This document shows, in pieces, positions 1 to 7,666 of a stretch of DNA of 25,364 nucleotides (its first letter is position 1; each line of letters starts with the position of its first letter). Below the pieces are notes generated by a model, which was not told the DNA's origin, ran no database searches, and saw only the letters and a list, made by a program, of their open reading frames with translations. The DNA is from JAGBWK01 sp964462445. Its GTDB lineage: Bacteria; Bacteroidota; Bacteroidia; Bacteroidales; Muribaculaceae. Where the stretch lies: assembly GCA_964462445.1 (NCBI GenBank), contig CAYWXG010000037.1:1-25364 (forward strand). Reading direction: 5' to 3'. The position numbers and the translations under genes are program-made.

Positions 1-27
1 ATTGCTACTTTGTGTAATAGGTTATGC

Positions 28-198
28 CTAAAAATTATTTAGGACAATATTGGTTAAGTATATACATATTCCATTATTATCTTGGATTTCAAATTTAGGG
101 ATATTATCCCCTAGGATTTCTTTTAGTATTGGGTATATTTCGGCTTTATATCGTTTGATATTTCGGCAACACATGCCACACATCTTACATTGAAACAT
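28..198 (-). pseudogene. N-terminal fragment of a CxxCxxCC (YkgJ-like) protein
   Basis: This is a 56-residue frame starting at the ATG at 198-196 and ending at TAG 30-28. It opens with a dense cysteine cluster, C4-x2-C7-G-x-C10-C11, followed by N-I and later G-I-C45-I-Y-L. That is the pattern of the CxxCxxCC family (zinc/iron-chelating, YkgJ-like, PF03692), whose members place the cluster at the N terminus and a further Cys before a C-x-I-Y-x-x-R-P segment. Here the frame stops about ten residues after C45, and neither other frame down to the window edge restores the expected C-x-I-Y and R-P motif. I therefore read it as a truncated or frameshifted remnant. A genuine short protein is possible. 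No promoter or clear ribosome binding site is visible upstream. Confidence 0.45.
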
Positions 199-373
199 TC
201 TGAATATTTATATATTGCGTTGCGTTATTTCTGTTTCGTAGAGGATACCTCATTTTGAGATACCGTCATCTATTTATTATTAATTTTAGTATTTGTTGGT
301 GTATGTGTTTCCCCTTTTTACCATAAACTTGATTTATTAACCCTATAGACTCAGCGGATTTAGGTTTGTTTAT
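199..373. other. Non-coding spacer, nothing clear
   Basis: This spacer separates the small RNA terminator from the CxxCxxCC fragment. The six bases GGTATC (minus strand) occur twice around 245-264, flanking a weak CTC/GAG pairing. I see no convincing gene, promoter or terminator in it. Confidence 0.4.
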
Positions 374-475
374 AAAAAAAGCGTGAGAGTCTGTACTGTT
401 ACTCGTCCCACACTCAGAGGCTCTGGATTGCCCACCACAGTTGAACGAGCAACGCAGAAGCCTCACGCTGAATAT
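374..475 (-). ncRNA. Structured small RNA ending in an intrinsic terminator
   Basis: On the minus strand this segment folds into one long nested stem. AGCGUGAG (469-462) pairs with CUCACGCU (387-380), 8 bp. UCUG (458-455) pairs with CAGA (393-390), 4 bp. GUUGCUCGU (453-445) pairs with ACGAGUAAC (406-398), 9 bp with one G-U. A 38-nt apical part follows (444-407), in which CAGA/UCUG can close a small hairpin. Seven U residues (380-374) follow the outer helix directly, so the closing stem doubles as an intrinsic terminator. A TAGTTTTG promoter element ends a few bases before the 5' arm, giving an RNA of about 100 nt. I do not recognise the family: it lacks the SRP RNA GGAA-loop motif and is short for 6S RNA. 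A Bacteroidales small-RNA family is the best guess. An 89-codon frame across it has no recognisable protein features. Confidence 0.7.
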
Positions 476-478
476 GAA

Positions 479-486
479 CAAAACTA
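479..486 (-). promoter_or_regulatory. Bacteroidota -7 element for the small RNA
   Basis: Minus-strand TAGTTTTG matches the Bacteroidota -7 consensus TAnnTTTG exactly. It lies 4-10 bases upstream of the expected start at about 472-475, just before the outer stem of the small RNA. No good -33 TTG is present at the usual distance. Confidence 0.5.
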
Positions 487-824
487 CAAGACACACCACG
501 TGCCATATAGCGACATATACATATCCACAAGGCATCTACTGCTGCTTCATCCTTGACTGTGATTGAAATTTCCAGATTTCTGAGTGTCAAGAAAGAGCGT
601 CAAGTAAACGCTTCCCATATTTTATTCGCATACCCACCCACAATGCCCATATCGGACTTCTGCATGCGATATGCAACACAAATTTATATAAAATTTTTCA
701 GCTTGCAAAACTATTTCCTAAAAATTATAAATTGTCTTAAGAATTAGTATTTGAGCAATAAAATTTAGATCTATTGTTGTTTTTAGATAGAAACGTAATA
801 TTTTGATTTGTCCTACAAAACAAT
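487..824. other. Intergenic region with a possible second -7 element
   Basis: No gene of normal size is supported here. A second minus-strand TAGTTTTG lies at 713-706. Downstream of it is a 21-codon frame (665-600, ATG to TGA) with no visible ribosome binding site and no family I recognise. After its TGA the same frame stays open for about 60 codons into the small RNA, but codon use and composition do not make a convincing protein. It may be decayed DNA or a leader; I assign nothing. Confidence 0.3.
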
Positions 825-854
825 AAGCCGTGTCACGAAAAATTGACACGGCTT
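825..854 (-). terminator. Intrinsic terminator after the galE-lipoprotein unit
   Basis: There is a perfect 11-bp inverted repeat, AAGCCGTGTCA (825-835) and TGACACGGCTT (844-854), with an 8-nt loop. On the minus strand it is followed by the T-rich run ATTGTTTTG. It sits 21 bp past the stop of the lipoprotein gene, as expected for its terminator. Confidence 0.8.
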
Positions 855-874
855 CTAATGTGATATTTGGTTGA

Positions 875-1342
875 TTAATTGGCGCTGCTGTCGGAGTTTT
901 CGTCAACTCGTGCAATGATGCAATCATCATAGTAGTCGATAAGCTGACACTCTTCTGGCAGGTTGCCAAATTCCAACTTGTTCTCCTCTGAAAATCCCTT
1001 TTGTCCGAGAATAAGTACACGCCACACTTGTTCTCTGATAGTGATTTCCTCTATAAACTGCTTGTCCTGTTTGAGCGACTCATATTTCTGCATAAATTCC
1101 TTTTGGTCAGCAATATCAAGCAATTCTTTCATTTGTTGCTTTATGTCGGCAAACAGTAGGTGAGTATTCTTAATCAATACGCTATATTCCTCTGAAGTAA
1201 GCGTACCTCCGTTGGTATCATATTGCGTAATGAGTGCCTGTGTTTTGGCTGCATTGAATTTCTCCTCCTCTTTATCTCCGCCGGAGCATGAGGCAAGCAC
1301 TACAAGTAGAGCCATCGATAGATATGAAATTAGCTTTTTCAT
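875..1342 (-). CDS. Small lipoprotein of unknown function
   Basis: This is a 155-residue protein with an N-terminal SPII signal: K-K, a hydrophobic stretch, then the lipobox V-L-A-S-C19. The mature protein starts with Cys, S-G-G-D-K-E-E-E, and such an acidic stretch after the lipid-bearing Cys often marks surface-exposed lipoproteins in Bacteroidota, so an outer-membrane location is likely (inference). The rest is charged, predicted mostly helical (about residues 30-110), and ends in an acidic segment. I recognise no family. It lies 33 bp downstream of galE on the same strand with no promoter of its own visible, so it is probably cotranscribed. The hairpin at 825-854 ends the unit. Nothing in the sequence links its function to galactose metabolism. 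Confidence 0.8.
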   Translation of the reverse strand: MKKLISYLSMALLVVLASCSGGDKEEEKFNAAKTQALITQYDTNGGTLTSEEYSVLIKNTHLLFADIKQQMKELLDIADQKEFMQKYESLKQDKQFIEEITIREQVWRVLILGQKGFSEENKLEFGNLPEECQLIDYYDDCIIARVDENSDSSAN

Positions 1343-1375
1343 TGGCGCGTAATTTTGAGGGATTTTTTTGAAGTA

Positions 1376-2419
1376 TTACATTATGCCGCGTTCACGCAAC
1401 TTTTGTTGCCATGCCCATGCCGAACGCATTGTGTCGTCGATTGGAGTCTCTGCTTTCCATCCAAGCACATTGTTGGCATATGAGGGGTCGGCCCACACTT
1501 TTTCAATATCACCGGGACGACGACCAACAACTTTGTAGGGCACTTTTACTCCGGTTGAACGTTCAAATGAATCGAGCAATTCTTTTACCGACAATCCGTT
1601 GCCCGTGCCGAGATTGAAGATTTCGATTTTGTCTTCACTCTTGTCGGTCAACATGCGTTCTACTGCGATAACGTGAGCTTTAGCCAAGTCTACAACATTG
1701 ATAAAGTCGCGGATGCAATACCCGTCGGGGGTGTTATAATCGTTGCCAAACACGCTCAATTCCGCACGAATACCAATTGCGGCTTGTGTCACGAATGGAA
1801 TCAAGTTCTGTGGTACACCATTGGGCAGTTCGCCGATTTCTGCCGACGGATGCGCTCCGACGGGGTTAAAGTAGCGAAGAATAATACTCTTGAATGGAGC
1901 ACCGGCATTGATGGTGTCAGTTATAATCTCTTCCGATATCTGTTTTGTATTGCCGTAGGGGGATGTCGCTTTCTTTATGGGTGATTGCTCGGTGACAGGA
2001 TTTACATCTGGCTCCCCATACACGGTGCACGATGATGAGAACACGATTCCTTGGACATTGTTGGGCACCATCAAATCGAGGAGGTTCATCAATGTGTTGA
2101 GGTTGTTGCGATAATAAAGAATCGGTTTTTGCATTGACTCGCCGACAGCTTTCGACGCTGCAAAATTGATAATACCGCGAATGTCGGGATAATCAGCGAA
2201 TAGTTTTGTCAATGCTGCCATGTCGGTACATGATGCTTCTACAAAGTCAGGGCGAATTCCGGTGATTCGTTCAATACCATCGAGTACATCAACATTGGAA
2301 TTTGACAAGTCATCAATAATTACTACAGGATAGCCGGCTTGTTGAAGCTCTACCACTGTGTGTGAACCGATATATCCGGTTCCTCCGGTCACGAGGATAC
2401 GTTCTTTCTTGGTTGACAT
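1376..2419 (-). CDS. galE: UDP-glucose 4-epimerase
   Basis: This is a 347-residue short-chain dehydrogenase/reductase-fold enzyme that interconverts UDP-glucose and UDP-galactose in the cytoplasm with bound NAD. The N terminus carries the Rossmann motif G12-G-T-G-Y-I-G18. The catalytic residues are visible as Ser130 in S-S-S-C-T-V-Y-G and the Y155-G-N-T-K159 pair (YxxxK). The L-R-Y-F-N-P-V-G-A-H segment and the C-terminal W-x-A segment are also typical. Length is normal for GalE (about 340). Its own promoter lies at 2455-2485, so it is transcribed separately from the upstream U32 gene, and a small lipoprotein follows it. It supplies UDP-galactose for the Leloir pathway and surface polysaccharides. 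GalE is the safest call; related UDP-hexose epimerases are the alternative. Confidence 0.95.
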   Translation of the reverse strand: MSTKKERILVTGGTGYIGSHTVVELQQAGYPVVIIDDLSNSNVDVLDGIERITGIRPDFVEASCTDMAALTKLFADYPDIRGIINFAASKAVGESMQKPILYYRNNLNTLMNLLDLMVPNNVQGIVFSSSCTVYGEPDVNPVTEQSPIKKATSPYGNTKQISEEIITDTINAGAPFKSIILRYFNPVGAHPSAEIGELPNGVPQNLIPFVTQAAIGIRAELSVFGNDYNTPDGYCIRDFINVVDLAKAHVIAVERMLTDKSEDKIEIFNLGTGNGLSVKELLDSFERSTGVKVPYKVVGRRPGDIEKVWADPSYANNVLGWKAETPIDDTMRSAWAWQQKLRERGIM

Positions 2420-2454
2420 GAGTTCTTTATTAGTTAGGTTTTTAATATCTATTG

Positions 2455-2485
2455 CAAATTTAGTCTAAAAATTATTATTTGCCAA
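2455..2485 (-). promoter_or_regulatory. Near-consensus Bacteroidota promoter of galE
   Basis: Minus strand: TTG at 2485-2483, a 20-nt spacer, then TAAATTTG at 2462-2455, matching TTG-N19-21-TAnnTTTG. The expected start near 2449 leaves a leader of about 30 nt before the galE ATG. The -33 end overlaps the last codons and stop of the upstream U32 gene. Confidence 0.75.
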
Positions 2486-4328
2486 TACAATTTACTCGCA
2501 TTTTACAATTTTTACAATCAAATTCGAGGCGCATTTCAAAGCCTTGTCCGCGCAATGTCAATGGTTCAGCATACAATTTTTCGCCACCTTCTTTGAGGCA
2601 TGCGCCGATTTCTCTACGCAAGCAATAGCGCGTTTCCATCAGTATCAAAGGGTTCCCACGATGCGCTTTTGCCACTTCTATTGCCGGCTCAATTTGCTCC
2701 ACACCACACTTTTTGTAAAATCGTTGTGCCGCTTTGTTGGAAACATTGGTGCGGTAATCGAGATATTTCCCTTCTGCGGGTAGGGTATATGTCGATGTCG
2801 ACGCTGCACGAGCTATAACACGCTGTGCCGACAATGTTGATATTAATGCCTCAGCAAGTCGGCGACGCATATCGACCAATATCGATGCCGGGATAAACTC
2901 CACCCCGATGTTATCTTCATATTTTTCAACTGCAAATATCGTGTCGCCCCATTTCATCAACTGTCGCTGTCGGTGCTCGTGGGGATTGTTTTTGGCTTGG
3001 ATTTTGGGCTGAGCCGCAGTAATAACAGTTTCCCCAACGCCTTCGATTCTACCGGTCAAAGCTATTGAGTCATCATTGTGTCGACTGATTGAAATTTCAA
3101 TTGGGATTTCTCTCCTTGCAGTGGGACGAGAAAGCATATCTTCTCGCGCCTTGTCATGCGATCGGTATAATTTCGTCCCTGTTGGTAATATGATTCTTTC
3201 AGCCGGATATATAAATTTGCCATCAGTTCGATTTACCCTGAATCCTCCGATTTTCTCATCATTGGTTATGTAGGATAATCCGTCCCCATTGACAAGGGTA
3301 GTGGTCAGCGACGACTCAATCCCTTTGGCAGTACAGCTTTTGACAACTCCTACATATTCGCCAAGTGATTTCGGCGAATTTAATGATGCAATATTTTTGT
3401 ATTTAGCTACCCCGTTATCTGCGTGCAGAAAATAGTCGGTATATCCGCGATTGAACGATTTCCCCAAGTCGGGTGTAAACGTGGATTTAACAACTCCACG
3501 CGATGCTCTGCAATATTTATCCGGATTAGCTTCGATTAACATGTCAAGCGCGTTGCGATAGGCGAGCGTCACATCTTTTACGTAGGACGCATCTTTTAAT
3601 CTCCCTTCAATTTTAAATGATGAAACACCTGCTTTAGCCATTTCACTCAAATAGGCAAGGCGATTCATATCACGAAGTGACAAATAATGCTTTTCACCGA
3701 CAATTTTACCGTTACCATCGATAAGTGTGTAGGGCAAACGACACATTTGGGCGCAGTTACCTCGATTGGCACTTCTACCCATAATAACTTGACTTGCTCG
3801 GCAATCGCCACTATAGCTCACGCATAACGCACCATGCACAAAAGCCTCAATCGGGACATCTACCGCTGCTGATATTTCTCGAATAGTGGTTAAGTCAGTC
3901 TCTCTCGCGATTACTATTTGCGACATTCCAACATCTTGCAGCCATCGAGCTTTTTCTGCATCGCGAGTGTCACATTGGGTGCTGGCATGCAACTGAATTG
4001 GGGGGCGGTTTAGCTCCAATATCCCCATATCTTGCACTATAAGCGCATCTACCCCCGCAGCATATAAGTCCCAAAGCATCTTTTCGACATCAGCAAGTTC
4101 ATTGTCATAGATAATTGTATTGACTGTGACATAAATTTTGACTCCGAATGGTGTAGCAAACCTTACAAGCTCTTTTATATCATCAATCGTGTTACCGGCT
4201 TTGGCTCGCGCACCATGACTTGGTGCCCCGATATAAACGGCATCAGCTCCATGCAAGATTGCTTCACGTGCTATTACTGTAGAGCGTGCAGGAGCAAGTA
4301 ATTCCAAAGGACGGGGCGTTGATTTCAT
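2475..4328 (-). CDS. Peptidase U32 family protein, RlhA-like rRNA modification factor
   Basis: This is a 617-residue protein. The N-terminal half is a U32 domain beginning E-L-L-A-P-A. It contains the family signature E-A-F-V-H-G-A-L-C-V-S-Y-S-G-D-C-R-A-S and a C-A-Q-M-C-R segment, which together give the cysteines expected to hold an iron-sulfur cluster. The following half matches the layout of the DUF3656-containing subgroup, and the C terminus adds C-K-N-C and a further Cys. U32 proteins of this length resemble E. coli RlhA, which is needed for 5-hydroxylation of 23S rRNA C2501. The shorter relatives TrhP (tRNA) and UbiU/UbiV lack the C-terminal half. The function is assigned by architecture, not by tested orthology. 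The gene follows metA by 25 bp as the last of a four-gene operon. Confidence 0.85.
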   Translation of the reverse strand: MKSTPRPLELLAPARSTVIAREAILHGADAVYIGAPSHGARAKAGNTIDDIKELVRFATPFGVKIYVTVNTIIYDNELADVEKMLWDLYAAGVDALIVQDMGILELNRPPIQLHASTQCDTRDAEKARWLQDVGMSQIVIARETDLTTIREISAAVDVPIEAFVHGALCVSYSGDCRASQVIMGRSANRGNCAQMCRLPYTLIDGNGKIVGEKHYLSLRDMNRLAYLSEMAKAGVSSFKIEGRLKDASYVKDVTLAYRNALDMLIEANPDKYCRASRGVVKSTFTPDLGKSFNRGYTDYFLHADNGVAKYKNIASLNSPKSLGEYVGVVKSCTAKGIESSLTTTLVNGDGLSYITNDEKIGGFRVNRTDGKFIYPAERIILPTGTKLYRSHDKAREDMLSRPTARREIPIEISISRHNDDSIALTGRIEGVGETVITAAQPKIQAKNNPHEHRQRQLMKWGDTIFAVEKYEDNIGVEFIPASILVDMRRRLAEALISTLSAQRVIARAASTSTYTLPAEGKYLDYRTNVSNKAAQRFYKKCGVEQIEPAIEVAKAHRGNPLILMETRYCLRREIGACLKEGGEKLYAEPLTLRGQGFEMRLEFDCKNCKMRVNCIGK

Positions 4329-4353
4329 ACAACTATATGGATAGGGGTACTAC

Positions 4354-5280
4354 TTATTTTATCAAAGCAAGTTCGGAGAGATTAAATGGCGTCTGCTGAT
4401 ATACGTAATAGTTCAACCAGTTGGAAAACAATAGGTTGGCATGACTTCTCCATTTCACTTCGGGTTTGTTGTTCGGATTGTCATTGGGATAATAGTTACA
4501 GGGAATTTTGGGATTTATCCCTTTGTCTAAGTCGCGATGATACTCATAATCAAGAGTCATAGGGGAGTACTCTGAATGTCCGGTGATGAAAAATTCTCGC
4601 CCTTCTTTCCCCATTACAATGTAAACTCCGCTTTCCTCGCTATCTGATAATATTACCAAACCCTCTTTTCGTTTGATTTCTACAGGGTCAATTGTCGCAT
4701 AACGGCTATGCGGCACGTAGAACATATCATCAAAACCGCGCAATAAAGGATTAAGAGGGTCAAGGCTTCGATGTTTGAACACTCCGGATATTTTTTCTTT
4801 TAGCAACATTTTATCAATGCCGTAAAAATGATATAGTCCGGCCAATGCTGCCCAACAAATGTATAATGTTGATGTTGCATGTGTGCGTGCCCAATCAAAG
4901 ATTTCTGTCAAGCGAGTCCAATAGTCAACATCTTCATATTTTAGTTTCTCTACAGGAGCTCCGGTCACAATAAAGCCGTCATAATAATTATGCTCAATTT
5001 CGTCAAATGTTTTGTAGAATGCAGCTATATGCTCTTCAGGAGTATTGCGTGAGTCATGAACTCCGGTATCAACAAGATCAAGCTCAATTTGTAATGGTGT
5101 ATTCGACAACAGGCGCAACAAATCAGTTTCTGCCATAATTTTTAATGGCATAAGATTAAGTACAGCTATCCGTAGTGGACGAATATCTTGCGTCGATGCG
5201 CGATTTTCGCCCATGATAAATATGTTTTCTTTCTTCAACTGCTCCACTGCAGGGAGTGTTTCGTCAACTTTTACCGGCAT
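4354..5280 (-). CDS. metA: Homoserine O-acyltransferase MetA, probably acetyl-CoA specific
   Basis: This is a 308-residue MetA-type enzyme with a class I glutamine amidotransferase-like fold. It acylates homoserine as the first committed step of methionine synthesis. The nucleophile is Cys142 in Y-I-C-W-A-A-L-A-G-L, and the partners H235 and E237 lie in G-H-S-E-Y; all three fall at the canonical positions. Residue 111 is Glu (T-G-A-P-V-E111-K). In this family Glu111 goes with acetyl-CoA use and Gly111 with succinyl-CoA, so the product is probably O-acetylhomoserine despite the usual succinyltransferase label. The gene lies 23 bp after the PHP phosphatase gene and 25 bp before the U32 gene. 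No S-box or similar methionine-responsive leader is visible in the short gap, so expression probably follows the operon promoter. Confidence 0.95.
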   Translation of the reverse strand: MPVKVDETLPAVEQLKKENIFIMGENRASTQDIRPLRIAVLNLMPLKIMAETDLLRLLSNTPLQIELDLVDTGVHDSRNTPEEHIAAFYKTFDEIEHNYYDGFIVTGAPVEKLKYEDVDYWTRLTEIFDWARTHATSTLYICWAALAGLYHFYGIDKMLLKEKISGVFKHRSLDPLNPLLRGFDDMFYVPHSRYATIDPVEIKRKEGLVILSDSEESGVYIVMGKEGREFFITGHSEYSPMTLDYEYHRDLDKGINPKIPCNYYPNDNPNNKPEVKWRSHANLLFSNWLNYYVYQQTPFNLSELALIK

Positions 5281-5303
5281 TAGTATATTTTTATTGTTAT
5301 ATT

Positions 5304-6134
5304 TTATAACTTGCCGACAGCATTTATTCTGTCGAGCATTTCATATGCTTCCTCTCTCCCTGCATTAATTAGTGCAGGTACATGTGCATCACTATTGACA
5401 ACAATTTCTACTCCCGATTGTATCAAGCGCCACCACTTTTCTACATGAGGATACATCCTTTGGTGCTGTTGCCATGCTTTGGTGTTGATTTCTACAACAA
5501 CTCCGGCGTCGATTACTCGGTCAATCAAATCATTTACCAATGCCTGATACCATGATTCCGATTCTATTCCCGGCTGATAATATCCGGCATTGCAACCTAT
5601 TTTGTCAAGATGACCAATGATTTCAAATCCTCCGGCTTCAACCATTTTGCACGATTGTTGGTAGAATGTTTCAACTACATACCTGATGTCATTATTGAAA
5701 TATTTGACCATCTTTTTTTTGAATCCCTCGAAATTTCCATCGATATCAATATATTCACCTTTCTGATTTGGAATAAAATGTACTGAGCCGATAGCATAAT
5801 CAAGGTTTAGATTCGAAAAATATTTATGCGAAGGTCCCAATTCTTCCCCGAGATAATCAATCTCCATAGAACGATAGAACTTCACGCTATCCCCATATTG
5901 GTCGCTTATACGATTGAATTCCTCATCATAGACTGCAACATTTTCTCGCGTCATATTGCATGGCGACATGATTGGAATCGGGGAGTGTGGTGAAAATCCA
6001 TAGTGTGTAAATCCGCATTCTACAACCTTGCGAGCAAATGCTTCCATAGTTGCGCGTCCATCGCAAAATTCTGTGTGTGAATGTAGTGTATATTTGCGAC
6101 TATCTCCTATGTCGACAAGTATATCTTTTATCAT
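5304..6134 (-). CDS. PHP-domain phosphatase, histidinol-phosphatase-like
   Basis: This is a 276-residue PHP-fold metal-dependent phosphoesterase of the HisJ/HisK group, which hydrolyses histidinol phosphate in histidine synthesis. Metal ligands are visible: H18-S-H20, then H50 in S-P-H-S-P, H in I-G-S-V-H-F, H in I-I-G-H-L-D-K, and the C-terminal N-S-D-A-H. The length fits the family. No other his genes are in the window, so the histidine role rests on family resemblance only; a related phosphoesterase role is possible. Its ATG overlaps the TGA of the upstream TPR/PD40 gene (ATGA at 6131-6134), indicating translational coupling. Confidence 0.85.
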   Translation of the reverse strand: MIKDILVDIGDSRKYTLHSHTEFCDGRATMEAFARKVVECGFTHYGFSPHSPIPIMSPCNMTRENVAVYDEEFNRISDQYGDSVKFYRSMEIDYLGEELGPSHKYFSNLNLDYAIGSVHFIPNQKGEYIDIDGNFEGFKKKMVKYFNNDIRYVVETFYQQSCKMVEAGGFEIIGHLDKIGCNAGYYQPGIESESWYQALVNDLIDRVIDAGVVVEINTKAWQQHQRMYPHVEKWWRLIQSGVEIVVNSDAHVPALINAGREEAYEMLDRINAVGKL

Positions 6135-7579
6135 TTCACATTGCCTCCTGTCTCGGCTCTTATAATGTCGTTTGCCACTCGCTTTAATTGTTGTTCTGCT
6201 TCTTCTACATCTTTTTCAAGAGAAAGAATGTTATCTCCGACATTTGAGTCCCCTTGACTATAAGAAATTCTCATTTGCGACAACTGCGCTTTAGCCTCTT
6301 CGGTTGATTTTTTCAAACTGATATAGTGCTCCATTAATTCTGCAGCCCTACGCGATGTGAATTGTGAATAACGTGTCAACACTTTTCCATCTGGCATCGA
6401 AAATTCAAATAGGCGCACGCGTTTTTTCTCCCTTTCTTTCAAATTCTCAAGTGTTTTGTGCACTTTACTGAAATCGGCATTTTCAGGCCATGTATCACGT
6501 ATTGAACACAGACTCGCTCTTTGTGCCAATCTCGGGTCGTCAAAGGGTACATTGACTCGACTTTGCGACGTGAGGAAGAAATATATTGTCACTTTATCTC
6601 CAAGGCGATTTCTATCCGATGCCCAAAATCCGACTCCTGTCGACTCATCGATAGCCAGCATATAGTCATCATAAGGAGAATTGTAGGGCATACCTATATT
6701 TTGAGCTTGAAGATATTCTGTCCCATTGTTGCGAGATACAAATATGTCAAGTCCACCCAACGATTGCTCGTTATCCGATGCAAAATATAGTGTTACACCG
6801 TCTGGCATCAAAAATGGATAGTTCGCATCATATCCTTCTCCTAAATGATCTCCGACACTCAGTGGAGACTCCCAACTATTATCTACTAATCGATTGATTG
6901 CTCGTAGTGTAAATATGTTTTCGTTATTTTGAGTTCCCCATATCATTTCGCGGCCATCTTCGGTGCAATATACTACTGTGGGGGCTGAATATTCTATACC
7001 TTCCGGTAATATCTCCGGATAGTTAAGTGTTCCCGATTCTGCCGACAATTTGTAGGCATCGAGAAATACTTCTTTATCAATATTTATAGAGTCAAAAACC
7101 ACTATTTGCTCTACGCGTTCGAGCATCGAGCGAGTCCTTGTCAATTGAGATGACATCTCTGAGGAATTATCAGTCAGTTTCTTGCGCTTATTCTTAGTTA
7201 TATATGCCTTATAGTCATCGATATGCGCTTGAGCATCATCAACACGATATTCGCGTGTCGCTATTTCTGCAAGTGCAAGCAACGCATCGTTCATCCCTTT
7301 TTGATTAGCTAAATTAAATGCTGCTATAGCACTGGAATCATTGTTTTGTGCAACATAACATTTCCCTATTAAATAATCTATTTGCGCATTCTTAGGTTGT
7401 GCTTTTGATGCAGAATCAAGCGCATTGGTTGCTTCTTCAAGTAACCCTTGGCGTATCATTCGCTCAATTTCGCTCATTGATATGCCGGTTGGTTCACTCT
7501 TTTTAGGGGCACTTACAACCGACATGCTTATTATTGTAGCAAAAACTATCGATGTGAGATATTTTGTATATGACTTCAT
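6131..7579 (-). CDS. Exported TPR and PD40 repeat protein
   Basis: This is a 482-residue protein with an N-terminal signal peptide (M-K-S-Y-T-K-Y-L then hydrophobic, S-A-P). A helical TPR region follows at about residues 35-130, seen in A-L-D-S-A-S-K-A-Q-P-K-N-A-Q-I-D-Y. Around 230-320 are WD40-like PD40 strands, with Y-P-F-L-M-P-D-G-V-T-L-Y-F-A-S-D and a second F-W-A-S-D-R-N. The last 90 residues are a charged coiled coil. TPR plus PD40 in an exported Bacteroidota protein resembles periplasmic scaffold proteins such as the PorE/OmpA-associated group, but no OmpA peptidoglycan-binding domain is present. It is the first gene of the operon with the promoter at 7606-7637. Its exact function is unknown. 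Confidence 0.8.
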   Translation of the reverse strand: MKSYTKYLTSIVFATIISMSVVSAPKKSEPTGISMSEIERMIRQGLLEEATNALDSASKAQPKNAQIDYLIGKCYVAQNNDSSAIAAFNLANQKGMNDALLALAEIATREYRVDDAQAHIDDYKAYITKNKRKKLTDNSSEMSSQLTRTRSMLERVEQIVVFDSINIDKEVFLDAYKLSAESGTLNYPEILPEGIEYSAPTVVYCTEDGREMIWGTQNNENIFTLRAINRLVDNSWESPLSVGDHLGEGYDANYPFLMPDGVTLYFASDNEQSLGGLDIFVSRNNGTEYLQAQNIGMPYNSPYDDYMLAIDESTGVGFWASDRNRLGDKVTIYFFLTSQSRVNVPFDDPRLAQRASLCSIRDTWPENADFSKVHKTLENLKEREKKRVRLFEFSMPDGKVLTRYSQFTSRRAAELMEHYISLKKSTEEAKAQLSQMRISYSQGDSNVGDNILSLEKDVEEAEQQLKRVANDIIRAETGGNVK

Positions 7580-7605
7580 TGACCGTCGATTCTTTGATTT
7601 TTTTA

Positions 7606-7637
7606 CAAAGGTATAGATTTAACTCAATAACAGCAAA
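7606..7637 (-). promoter_or_regulatory. Consensus Bacteroidota promoter of the TPR-PHP-metA-U32 operon
   Basis: Minus strand: TTTG at 7637-7634, a 20-nt spacer, then TACCTTTG at 7613-7606. This fits TTTG-N19-21-TAnnTTTG exactly. Transcription should start near 7599, about 20 nt before the ATG at 7579. Confidence 0.8.
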
Positions 7638-7666
7638 CTCTTGCAACACTATGGGGCTTGTCTCTT

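Noticed and set aside
243..264. Possible hairpin near GGATACCTC and GAGATACC
   Set aside because: On checking, the two arms are not reverse complements; only a short CTC/GAG pairing and a small direct repeat remain.
374..475. SRP RNA or 6S RNA
   Set aside because: The conserved GGAA-capped SRP motif is absent, and the RNA is about half the length of 6S and lacks its large central bubble.
266..535. 89-codon minus-strand frame
   Set aside because: It runs straight across the structured RNA, its promoter and its terminator, has no ribosome binding site or recognisable domain, and its N-terminal hydrophobic stretch is explained by base composition.
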